In this document: in pieces, positions 43,019 to 50,223 of the stretch
Layout of the letters: each line of letters begins with the position of its first letter
Position numbering within the stretch: the first letter of the stretch is position 1
Assembly (NCBI GenBank): GCA_011192125.1
Contig: DUEL01000010.1
Coordinates: 1,727 to 65,483 of the forward strand
Source of the DNA: Thermoflexia bacterium
GTDB taxonomy: Bacteria > Chloroflexota > Anaerolineae > B4-G1 > DUEL01
Direction of reading: 5' to 3'
DNA: 63,757 nt
The notes under the pieces: generated by a model
What the model was told of the DNA's origin: nothing
The model's database searches: none
What the model saw: only the letters and a program-made list of their open reading frames with translations
Position numbers and translations under genes: made by a program

Positions 43019-43540
43019 CTATCGGAACCGAGGTCTCCAGAGCAGTTGTTCGCGGATCAGAAGGTCCGTCCCTCGGATCTTGAAGGCCAGGTCCGCTGCG
43101 ATGTTACGCATCAGCCGGTACCCCAGTTCGGGGTAATGGTCGCACAGAGTGATCAACCGGTCGCGGGGGATGACCAGCAGCCGGGTCTGGCGGGAGGCGG
43201 AGCGGGCCGATGCGGTGCGCAACCCCTGGTCGACCAACGCGACTTCTCCAAAGGTCTGCCCGGATCGCAACGTGGCGATGGTCACCGGCCGGTCTCCGCT
43301 TCTCCCACCGGGCTTGATCAGGCCTGGGTCTACCTGGATCTCCACCTCCCCCTCGGCGATGACGTAGAGTTCATCGCCGGCACTGTTCTCTCGGAAGATC
43401 ACTTCCCCCATTCCGTACTCGGCGTCCGAGGCGACGGAGGCGATCATCTCTAGTTGGGCCTCGGTGAGATCGTAGAAGATGTCGGTCCTTCGGAGGATGT
43501 TGACCCGTTCGCGGATTGCCTGTTGATCCTCTTTCGTCAT
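43019..43540 (-). CDS. Stand-alone cyclic nucleotide-binding domain protein
   Basis: 173 residues, one CRP-like sensor domain: LRRTDIFYDLTEAQLEMIASVA, GEVIFRENSAGDELYVIAEGEVEIQVD, FGEVALVDQGLRTASARS (phosphate cassette) and the C helix RLMRNIAADLAFKIRG. No effector domain. Paralogue of 24572-25048. Family function unknown. Confidence 0.88.
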   Translation of the reverse strand: MTKEDQQAIRERVNILRRTDIFYDLTEAQLEMIASVASDAEYGMGEVIFRENSAGDELYVIAEGEVEIQVDPGLIKPGGRSGDRPVTIATLRSGQTFGEVALVDQGLRTASARSASRQTRLLVIPRDRLITLCDHYPELGYRLMRNIAADLAFKIRGTDLLIREQLLWRPRFR

Positions 43541-43626
43541 TCCCTCACTCCTTCACCTGTCCTCCCCACGGGAGGCAGCCTGGCAAATATTTTAGTCGAT
43601 TTTTGGGAGGAGGACAACTCCAAAGG

Positions 43627-43652
43627 CCGGGGTTTGGGCGAGGGTTCGGACA
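43627..43652 (+). repeat. Solo end of the 26-bp-TIR element family
   Basis: CCGGGGTTTGGGCGAGGG then TTCGGACA resembles the left terminus of copy B with a few mismatches; no partner end found nearby. Nothing else is recognised in 43541-43757. Confidence 0.5.
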
Positions 43653-43757
43653 GGTGGAGGATCCTGCCGGGGGTGTTCTGGCCTGCAGAACCGCTACAGA
43701 TCCGACTGCCCACCGTGCTTTGATAAGGAGAGAGGCGGCCCGCACTGGGCCGCCCCC

Positions 43758-43833
43758 TGGCTCCTCGGGCAGGACTCGAACCTGCAACCAACCGGTTAAC
43801 AGCCGGCCGCTCTACCAATTGAGCTACCGAGGA
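43758..43833 (-). tRNA. tRNA-Asn (GTT)
   Basis: 76 nt including encoded CCA. Acceptor TCCTCGG/CCGAGGA, anticodon arm GCCGG-CTGTTAA-CCGGT giving GTT, T arm GCAGG-TTCGAGT-CCTGC. Mobile element C begins 51 bases upstream of its 5' end. Confidence 0.97.
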
Positions 43834-43883
43834 TCGCGCTCACAATTATATCTGGAACTGCTAATCTGTCAAATGGAACCGGG

Positions 43884-43992
43884 CTGCGCTTCGAACAGGA
43901 GTTCGGACACGGCTCTTTAGAAGAAAACACTGTGTCCTCTGTGCCTCTGTGGTGAAAAGCGACGGATGTCCGAACTCACGTCCAAACCTCAG
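43884..43992. mobile_element. 26-bp-TIR miniature element, copy C, carrying a CTCTGTG repeat
   Basis: 109 bp; left end CTGCGCTTCGAACAGGAG then TTCGGACA, right end TGTCCGAACTCACGTCCAAA then CCTCAG; flanked by a perfect 8-bp duplication GAACCGGG (43876-43883, 43993-44000). Its interior is unrelated to copies A/B and contains half of a CTCTGTG-family repeat. Confidence 0.9.
43921..43956. repeat. CTCTGTG-family repeat, copy 9 (half, nested in element C)
   Basis: Only the right arm CTGTGTCCTCTGTGCCTCTG plus TGGTG is present, between the inverted ends of mobile element C. Confidence 0.7.
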
Positions 43993-44053
43993 GAACCGGG
44001 GGCCGGGCACCGCATCGCCCCCGGCTGTGTGTGGATCTGGGTGAGGTGGGACG

Positions 44054-46120
44054 CTACTTCTCCTCGCGCTCCTTCTTCGCCTCGGCGATGATCTTTTCCG
44101 CCAGGTGGGGCGGGACCTCCTCGTAGTGGTCGAACTCCATCGAGAAGAGCCCGCGGCCCTGGGTGAGGCTCCGAAGGTCGGAGACGTACCGCTGCATCTC
44201 GGCCAGCGGAGCCAGGGCGGTGATGACGCTCTTGCCGCCCTGCTGTTCCATCCCCAGGACCCGCGCCCGCTTGGTGTTCAGGTCCCCCATCACGTCGCCG
44301 GTGTACTCCTCCGGCACGATGATGGTCACCTTGTAGATCGGCTCCAGAAGGACCGGCCCGGCTCCCAGCATCACCTTCTTGAACGCCTCTCGCCCGGCGA
44401 TCTGGAAGGCGATGTCCTTAGAGTCGACCGGGTGCTCCTTGCCGTCGTAGACCACCGCCTTGACGTCCACCACCGGGTACCCGGCGATGACGCCCTGCTC
44501 CATCACCTGCCGGATACCCTTCTCGATGGAAGGCTGGAAAGAGGAAGAAATAGCGCCACCGAAGACCTCCCACCCGTACTCGAACCCCGCGCCCCTCGGC
44601 AGAGGCTCGAGCCGGAGGTGGACCTCGGCGAACTGGCCCGCGCCGCCCGTCTGCTTCTTGTGTCGGTACTGGTCGGCGTTGACCTTGGTGATCGTCTCCC
44701 GGTACGGGACCTTCGGGATGGACGTCTCCACCCCGACGCCGAACCGGTTCTCCATCCGCTTCACCGCGATCTCCACGTGGGCCTCACCCATCCCCTCCAG
44801 GATGGTCTCCTTGGTGCTGGGCTCCTGCCGCCAGCGGAGGGTGGGGTCTTCCTCGCAGATCCGGGTCAGCGTGGGCCCCATCTTAGCCTGGTCCGCCTTG
44901 CTCTTGGGACGGACCGCCACGGCGAACAGTGGTGGCGGGAAGGTCGGCCCTGGCAGGCGGACCGGGTGGTCGCGGTGGCAGAGGGTGTCGCCGGTGACGG
45001 TGTGGGCCAGTTTGGCCACGGCGCCGATGTCGCCCGGGCGCAGCCGTTGCACCGGGATCTGCTCCTTACCACGCATCACGTACAGCGTGCCCAGCCGTTC
45101 CTCCGCCTCAGCGCGGCTGTTCCAAACCCGCGTGTCCGACTCCATCATCCCGCCGTAGACGCGGAAGTAGGTCAACTTCCCCACGTAGGGATCGGCCGCG
45201 GTCTTGAAGACCAGTGCAGCAAGCGGGGCCGTCTCGACCGGCTCGATCTTTTCCTCGCCCGCAGGCCCCTCCGCCTTGACCGGGCCTCGGTCGGCGGGAG
45301 AAGGAGCGAAAGCGATCAGCGCGTCTAGGAGGGAGCGGGTGCCGATGTTAGCCGTCGCCGCGGTAACCAGCACGGGGATGACGGTGCGCTTGAGAACGGC
45401 GTCCCGAAGGCCGCGCCGGATCTCCTCCTCTGTCAGTTCCTCCCCCTCCAGGTACTTCAGGATCAGTTCGTCGTCCCCCTCGGCGGCCGCTTCCACCAGC
45501 GCGACCCGTGCCTCCTCGGCCTGATCGGCCATGTCGGCCGGGATCTCCTCCTCCTTCCCTTCCGGGCCGACCAGCGCTTTCATCCGCACCAGGTCCACTA
45601 CGCCGGTGAACCCCTCCGCGCTTCCGATGGGCAATTGGAGCGGGACGAAGTTGCCGTCGAACACCTCCCGCAGTTTCTCCAGCGTCTGTTCGAAGTTGGC
45701 GTTCTCGCGGTTCATCTTGTTGATGACCACGAAGCGCGGGAGGTCTTTCTTATCGGCCTCCGCCCAGACGACCTCCGTGCCCACCTCCACGCCGCTCACC
45801 GGATCGACCAGCACCAGCGCCAGGTCGGCCACCAGGATGCCGCTGATGACCTCGCCGATGAAATCGGTGTAACCCGGGGTGTCCACAACGTTCAACTTGC
45901 ATCCACCCCACTCGACCGGGGCAAGGGCGAGGCTGAGGGAGATATGGCGACGGATCTCCTCCTCGTCAAAGTCCGTCACCGTGGTGCCATCCTCCACCTT
46001 CCCCATACGATTGATCGCCCCGCTGGTGTAGAGCATCGCCTCCACCAGCGAGGTTTTTCCGCTGCTCCCGTGACCCAGCAGAACGATGTTGCGGATTTGG
46101 TCCGTGGTATATTCCTTCAA
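44054..46120 (-). CDS. Elongation factor G-like GTPase (EF-G paralogue)
   Basis: 688 residues from TTG 46120, preceded by AGGAGGCAGGAGG; the start MKEYTTDQIRNIVLLGHG aligns with EF-G-like paralogues, whereas the upstream ATG at 46138 would translate the ribosome site. Domains: G domain with G1 GHGSSGKTS, G3 DTPG, and G4 NKMN (Asn instead of the usual Asp of NKxD), then EF-G domains II-V including GMGEAHVEIAVKRM and QTGGAGQFAEVHLRL. No ribosomal-protein or EF-Tu genes are adjacent, consistent with an accessory EF-G rather than the main fusA. Confidence 0.9.
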   Translation of the reverse strand: MKEYTTDQIRNIVLLGHGSSGKTSLVEAMLYTSGAINRMGKVEDGTTVTDFDEEEIRRHISLSLALAPVEWGGCKLNVVDTPGYTDFIGEVISGILVADLALVLVDPVSGVEVGTEVVWAEADKKDLPRFVVINKMNRENANFEQTLEKLREVFDGNFVPLQLPIGSAEGFTGVVDLVRMKALVGPEGKEEEIPADMADQAEEARVALVEAAAEGDDELILKYLEGEELTEEEIRRGLRDAVLKRTVIPVLVTAATANIGTRSLLDALIAFAPSPADRGPVKAEGPAGEEKIEPVETAPLAALVFKTAADPYVGKLTYFRVYGGMMESDTRVWNSRAEAEERLGTLYVMRGKEQIPVQRLRPGDIGAVAKLAHTVTGDTLCHRDHPVRLPGPTFPPPLFAVAVRPKSKADQAKMGPTLTRICEEDPTLRWRQEPSTKETILEGMGEAHVEIAVKRMENRFGVGVETSIPKVPYRETITKVNADQYRHKKQTGGAGQFAEVHLRLEPLPRGAGFEYGWEVFGGAISSSFQPSIEKGIRQVMEQGVIAGYPVVDVKAVVYDGKEHPVDSKDIAFQIAGREAFKKVMLGAGPVLLEPIYKVTIIVPEEYTGDVMGDLNTKRARVLGMEQQGGKSVITALAPLAEMQRYVSDLRSLTQGRGLFSMEFDHYEEVPPHLAEKIIAEAKKEREEK

Positions 46121-46168
46121 CCTCCTGCCTCCTCTCAACCGATGAATCTCGTCATGCCAAGCCTCGTT

Positions 46169-46197
46169 ATTCTAAATGAGAATGCGGGAACTGTCAA
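46169..46197 (-). promoter_or_regulatory. Promoter of the EF-G-like gene
   Basis: Minus strand TTGACA (46197-46192), 17-bp spacer, TAGAAT (46174-46169). The -35 overlaps the stop region of the upstream glycosyltransferase gene. Confidence 0.7.
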
Positions 46198-47336
46198 TCA
46201 GCGACATGGCGACTGCCGCCCAGAACCGCGCGGTAGACGGCGACGGTCTCGGCGGCCGCCTTCGACCAGGAGAACCGCCTCGCCTGGACGAACCCCCGTT
46301 CCCGCATCTCCTCCCGAAGCACAGGGTCGCGCAGGAGCCGGAGGATCGCCTCTGTCATTTCCTCGGTGTCGAGTGGGTCGAAATAGAGGGCGGCCTCGCC
46401 TCCCACCTCGGGAATGCTGGAGCCGCGCGAGGCGAGGACCGGAGTTCCGCAGGCCATCGCCTCCAGCACCGGCAGCCCGAACCCCTCGTAGAGGCTGGGG
46501 AACACCAGCGCTTGGGCACCGGCATAGACCGCCGGCAGGTCCTCGTCCGGCACGTAGCCGGGGAAGAGAACGGCCCCTCGGACGGGCGACTGTTCCAGGC
46601 GGGAGAAGAAGTCTCCATAGAGCCAACCCCGCTTGCCGACGATCACCCATCCATCGGTCAAACCCTCTTCGTAGACTCGCTCGAACGCCGCCAGCATACG
46701 GCTCAGGTTCTTGCGGGGCTCAATGGTGCCCACGGAGAGGATGTACCGTTCTGGCAAGCCGTAGCGGGCACGGACCGCCGCCACCTTCTCCGGGGGCTGG
46801 GGGCGGAAGTGAGGGGCGGCTGCTTCGTAGATGACGGTAATCTTCTCCGGCAGCAGTCCGTAGGAGGCGACCAGGTCGTCGCGGGTGTGGGCAGAGACGG
46901 CGATGACGTGGGTGGCCCGGCGGCAGTAGAGGGGCATCGCCAGGTTGAGATACCACCGGTTGAGTGGCTTATGATGGTCCGGCAGATGGCGGAAGATCAG
47001 ATCGTGGACGGTAAGCACCGTCGGGATCGAGCGCAGGGGGAGGAGGAGATGCTCGGTGGCGTGGAAGAGCAGGGCGTCCGACAGCAGCCGATCGAAGCCA
47101 ACGCGGGTCAGTTGCCCCAGCCAGACCGCCATCCGCCAGGGCTTGTACCCCAGGGCGACGGTGCGGGTGGGCAGGTGTTCCAGCCCTGCCAGCGGTTCGA
47201 TCCCCCGTTCTCGGTTGTAGAACAGGCCGTACCGGTCGGGCTCGGCCGCGACCAGGGCACGGGCCAGGCTCTCGGCGTACCGCCCCAGCCCCGCCCGGCG
47301 GTGGACAGCGGCGGAGACGTCCAGATAAATGCGCAT
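46194..47336 (-). CDS. Family 4-type glycosyltransferase
   Basis: 380 residues, GT-B fold: MRIYLDVSAAVHRRAGLGRYAESLARAL start, HDLIFRHLPDHH, VSAHTRDDLVASYGL, IEPRKNLSRMLAAFERV, FPSLYEGFGLPVLEAMACGTPVLASRGSSIPEVGGEAALYFDP. A second, single glycosyltransferase gene outside the polysaccharide operon. Promoter-like TATAAT on the minus strand at 47397-47392 with a weak -35 TGGGCA 17 bp upstream. Confidence 0.92.
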   Translation of the reverse strand: MRIYLDVSAAVHRRAGLGRYAESLARALVAAEPDRYGLFYNRERGIEPLAGLEHLPTRTVALGYKPWRMAVWLGQLTRVGFDRLLSDALLFHATEHLLLPLRSIPTVLTVHDLIFRHLPDHHKPLNRWYLNLAMPLYCRRATHVIAVSAHTRDDLVASYGLLPEKITVIYEAAAPHFRPQPPEKVAAVRARYGLPERYILSVGTIEPRKNLSRMLAAFERVYEEGLTDGWVIVGKRGWLYGDFFSRLEQSPVRGAVLFPGYVPDEDLPAVYAGAQALVFPSLYEGFGLPVLEAMACGTPVLASRGSSIPEVGGEAALYFDPLDTEEMTEAILRLLRDPVLREEMRERGFVQARRFSWSKAAAETVAVYRAVLGGSRHVAD

Positions 47337-47391
47337 CCTCGCCTCTCTCCGGTCTACCTCTCGCCACGCACGCTTGCCTGGCGCGGGCGGT

Positions 47392-47420
47392 ATTATACCT
47401 TCCTTTCTCCCAGATGCCCA
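47392..47420 (-). promoter_or_regulatory. Candidate promoter of the glycosyltransferase gene
   Basis: Minus strand TGGGCA (47420-47415), 17-bp spacer, TATAAT (47397-47392). Confidence 0.45.
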
Positions 47421-47468
47421 GATCCGACGTGCGACGGTGTACGCTGGCGGCGGAAGATCCTGCGCCTA

Positions 47469-47496
47469 GTAGGGACGCAGCGCGCTGCGCCCCTAC
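47469..47496. repeat. GTAGGG...CCCTAC palindrome
   Basis: 28-bp palindrome GTAGGGACGCAGCG / CGCTGCGCCCCTAC with one mismatch, of the kind often dispersed in GC-rich genomes; single copy here. Confidence 0.6.
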
Positions 47497-47545
47497 GGGG
47501 GGCTTGGCTGCGACCAAGCCCGCGGCTTCAGCCGCTGGGGGAGAA

Positions 47546-47571
47546 TGCCCGAACTCGCGTCCGAACCTCAG
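47546..47571 (+). repeat. Solo right end of the 26-bp-TIR element family
   Basis: TGCCCGAACTCGCGTCCGAA then CCTCAG matches the right terminus of the element family; no left partner found upstream, so it is a relic. Copy D begins nine bases later. Confidence 0.65.
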
Positions 47572-47579
47572 AGGACTTA

Positions 47580-47735
47580 CTGATCTTTGGACAGGAGTTC
47601 GGACATCGGGGGTGAGCCTCCTTCTCGGCGGGCCTGACACCGGCCTGGAGAACCGGTGCTAGGCCGGTTTCCCGCCGGCCCGGCCTGTTTACGGCGGGGC
47701 GGATCAGGTTGTCCGAACTCCTGTCCAAACCCCAG
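47580..47735. mobile_element. 26-bp-TIR miniature element, copy D
   Basis: 156 bp, left end CTGATCTTTGGACAGGAG then TTCGGACA, right end TGTCCGAACTCCTGTCCAAA then CCCCAG; direct repeats AGGACTTACT at 47572-47581 and 47734-47743 mark the insertion (the first and last bases overlap the ends). Interior is a GC hairpin set (GGCCTGGAGAACCGG, CCGGTTTCCCGCCGG) unlike A/B or C. With the solo end and the palindrome it fills the 480-bp gap 47337-47816. Confidence 0.85.
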
Positions 47736-47744
47736 GACTTACTC

Positions 47745-47773
47745 TTGTCCCCCCTTTCCATCGGTTGTATAAT
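47745..47773 (+). promoter_or_regulatory. Promoter of the tsaE operon
   Basis: TTGTCC (47745-47750), 17-bp spacer, TATAAT (47768-47773), immediately after the target duplication of mobile element D. Confidence 0.6.
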
Positions 47774-47816
47774 TCAGAAGGCGCGGCGGGGCCACTCTGC
47801 CGCGGAGAGTTGCACA

Positions 47817-48323
47817 ATGGTGCCGATTCTGGACGAGCGATCGCTGGAGTTCATCAGCCGCAGCCCCGAGCAGACCCGTCGAGTCGGCGCTCGATTGGGG
47901 CAGTTGCTCCGGGGCGGCGAGGTGATCTGCCTGCAAGGCCCTCTGGGTGCTGGCAAGACGGTGTTGGCCCAGGGGATCGGTCGGGGGTGGGGGGCCACGA
48001 CCTCTCTGGTCAGCCCCAGTTTCGTCCTCATCCGCGAGCATCGTCGGCCGACGGGTGATCAAGTGCTCCTCCACGTCGACTTCTACCGACTGGAGGAGCC
48101 TCAGGAAGCGCTGGGGCTGGGGTTGGAAGACTGGCTGGAGGACCCCGAGGTGGTCGCCCTGATCGAGTGGCCGGAGCGAGCGATGGAGGTGCTGCCCTCG
48201 GAGCGGCTTTGGGTCCGGCTGGAGTTCGCCGACACGGAGCGGCGACGGCTCCTCTTCATCGCCGAGGGTCCGCCTTACGAAGACCTGCTCCGGGCGTTCC
48301 GTCGGGCGGCGTTTGGAGTGTGA
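47817..48323 (+). CDS. tsaE: tRNA threonylcarbamoyladenosine biosynthesis ATPase
   Basis: 168 residues from ATG 47817; a longer frame would start inside the mobile-element end. Walker A LQGPLGAGKTVLAQGIGRG, SPSFVLIREH (switch-like), HVDFYRLEEPQEALGLGLEDWL and VALIEWPERA are all TsaE hallmarks. Works with TsaB and TsaD in t6A37 modification; tsaB follows three bases after its stop, tsaD is not in the window. Confidence 0.96.
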   Translation: MVPILDERSLEFISRSPEQTRRVGARLGQLLRGGEVICLQGPLGAGKTVLAQGIGRGWGATTSLVSPSFVLIREHRRPTGDQVLLHVDFYRLEEPQEALGLGLEDWLEDPEVVALIEWPERAMEVLPSERLWVRLEFADTERRRLLFIAEGPPYEDLLRAFRRAAFGV

Positions 48324-48325
48324 AC

Positions 48326-48976
48326 ATGCTTCTGGCGATCGACACGGCGACCCGTACCGCAAGCCTGGCCCTCCACGACGGATCCCGGATCCGGTACGAG
48401 GCCACGTGGGAGGCCGGACGCCGCCACACGGTCCAACTGGCCCCACGGCTCTCCGCCGCTCTGGAGGACCTGGGGGCGGGAACGGAGGACCTCACCGGCG
48501 TAGCGGTGGCGACCGGACCGGGTTCCTTCACCGGCCTGCGGGTGGGAATGGCGATGGCGAAGGGGCTGGCGATGGCCTGCAACCTCCCGCTGGTCGGCGT
48601 CCCCACGCTGGACATCGTGGCCGCTGCCCAGGGGCGGGACCGGCGCCCCTTGCTCGCGGTGCTTCAGGCGGGGCGGGGCCGGATCTGCGTGGCGACCTAC
48701 CGGTGGCGGAACGGCTGGCAGCGGCGGGACGGTCCGCGATTGACTACATGGGATGCGTTGGTGGGGACGGTGACGCGTTCGACCCTCTTCTGCGGAGAGG
48801 TGGACGAGAGGGGGATGGAAGCGCTGGAAAGGCTGGGGGATCTGGCGACGGTCCTCCCCCCAGCACACTGCCTGCGTCGGGCCGGTTTCCTCGCCGAACT
48901 GGCGTGGGACCGTATCCGCCGGGGTGAGACCGACGACCCGGCGACGCTGGCGCCGATCTACCTCCACGGGCCGTGA
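48326..48976 (+). CDS. tsaB: tRNA threonylcarbamoyladenosine complex subunit
   Basis: 216 residues from ATG 48326. LLAIDTATRTASLALHDG, the conserved ATGPGSFTGLRVGMAMAKGLA and PTLDIVAAA define the ASKHA-fold TsaB. Order tsaE-tsaB-rimI is widely conserved. Confidence 0.96.
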   Translation: MLLAIDTATRTASLALHDGSRIRYEATWEAGRRHTVQLAPRLSAALEDLGAGTEDLTGVAVATGPGSFTGLRVGMAMAKGLAMACNLPLVGVPTLDIVAAAQGRDRRPLLAVLQAGRGRICVATYRWRNGWQRRDGPRLTTWDALVGTVTRSTLFCGEVDERGMEALERLGDLATVLPPAHCLRRAGFLAELAWDRIRRGETDDPATLAPIYLHGP

Positions 48977-48977
48977 G

Positions 48978-49601
48978 ATGGGCAAGCGTGGCCTGCCGTT
49001 CGTCGTTCGACCGATGGAGGAGCGGGACATCCCGGCTGTGATGGCCATTGAGCGAGTCTCCTTCCCTGCCCCCTGGCCGGAATCGGCCTACCATTACGAA
49101 CTGCGGTATGGGACTGGATCCCGTTTCTTCGTCCTCCAGCCGGCCGGGGAGGATCGGGCGAACGAAAGAGGCCGCCGATTGCGGTCGGTGATGCGAAGGC
49201 GTGGGATCTCACCGGTCCTGGGTTACGCCGGCCTTCGCTTCCGGTCGGATAGGGCTCACCTGAGCACCCTCGCCATCCACCCTGACTGGCGCGGGCGGGG
49301 ATTGGGTTCGTTTCTTCTCCTGACCGTCCTCGAAGAAGCGGTGCAGGAGGGAGCGCAGCAGATCACGTTGGAGGTCCGCCCCTCCAACCGGGTGGCTCAG
49401 CGACTCTATGCGAAGATCGGCTTCACCCACACCGGCGTCCGCCCCGGCTACTATCGGGATGGTGAGGATGCGTGGTTGATGGCCCTTACGCTGGACGAGG
49501 AGACTGTCTCCCGCCTGCGGACGTTGCGACGGGCGGTGGAGGCGCGGGTGAGAACGATTGGCAGACTCTCTCATCAAGGAGCGAGCGATGGCAAGTGGTG
49601 A
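48978..49601 (+). CDS. rimI: Ribosomal-protein-alanine N-acetyltransferase RimI-like
   Basis: 207 residues from ATG 48978, one base after the tsaB stop. GNAT motifs VRPMEERDIPAVMAIERVSFPAPWPES, LSTLAIHPDWRGRGLGSFLL (acetyl-CoA loop) and LEVRPSNRVAQRLYAKIGF. Longer than typical RimI (about 150) because of a basic insert (residues about 50-75) and a C-terminal extension. Confidence 0.93.
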   Translation: MGKRGLPFVVRPMEERDIPAVMAIERVSFPAPWPESAYHYELRYGTGSRFFVLQPAGEDRANERGRRLRSVMRRRGISPVLGYAGLRFRSDRAHLSTLAIHPDWRGRGLGSFLLLTVLEEAVQEGAQQITLEVRPSNRVAQRLYAKIGFTHTGVRPGYYRDGEDAWLMALTLDEETVSRLRTLRRAVEARVRTIGRLSHQGASDGKW

Positions 49602-50208
49602 CAAAGCGAAGGAACTGGAACGGATCGCCGAAGAGGTTCGCACCTGCACGGCCTGTATCCTTCACCGGGGACGCACCCAAGCGGTCCCGGGAGAGGGGCC
49701 GGCGGATGCGCAGATCATGTTCATCGGGGAGGCCCCTGGCTTCCACGAGGACCAGCAGGGTCGGCCCTTCGTCGGCGCGGCCGGCCGGTTCTTGGAGGAC
49801 CTGCTGGAGAGCATCGGTCTGAAACGGGAGGACGTCTACATCACCAACATCATCAAGTGTCGTCCCCCGGCCAACCGGGATCCGCTGCCCGACGAGATCG
49901 AGGCGTGCGGACCTTTCCTGGAACGCCAACTGGAGGTGATCCGGCCCAAACTGGTGGTGACGCTGGGCCGATTCTCGATGGCCCGGTTCTTCCCCAAGGC
50001 CCGCATCTCCCAGATCCACGGTCAGGCGAAGCGGGTGGGTGGGGTGGTCTGTTTGCCGATGTACCACCCTGCGGCTGCGCTTCACCAACCTTCGCTGCGG
50101 CGGGTCGTGGAGGAGGACTTCCGTCGGATCCCGGAGGTGCTGGCGAAGGCGGAACAGATCGGTGAGTACGAACCGCCGCCTGAGGCGGAGCAGTTGCGGT
50201 TGTTTTAG
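49588..50208 (+). CDS. Type-4 (Fe-S) uracil-DNA glycosylase
   Basis: 206 residues from ATG 49588, overlapping rimI by 14 bases (AAGGAG close upstream). Cys ligands for the 4Fe-4S cluster: CTAC near residue 18, ITNIIKCRPPANRDPLPDEIEACGPFL (two Cys). Motif A GEAPGFHEDQQGRPFVGAAG and motif B YHPAAALHQPSLR. Excises uracil from DNA, a class common in thermophiles. Confidence 0.95.
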   Translation: MASGDKAKELERIAEEVRTCTACILHRGRTQAVPGEGPADAQIMFIGEAPGFHEDQQGRPFVGAAGRFLEDLLESIGLKREDVYITNIIKCRPPANRDPLPDEIEACGPFLERQLEVIRPKLVVTLGRFSMARFFPKARISQIHGQAKRVGGVVCLPMYHPAAALHQPSLRRVVEEDFRRIPEVLAKAEQIGEYEPPPEAEQLRLF

Positions 50209-50223
50209 GAGGAGGAAGTCAAA

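Noticed and set aside
44054..46120. Main translation factor fusA
   Set aside because: Sequence resembles the accessory EF-G-like group (KEYTTDQIRN start, atypical G4) and no rpsL, rpsG or tuf genes are adjacent.
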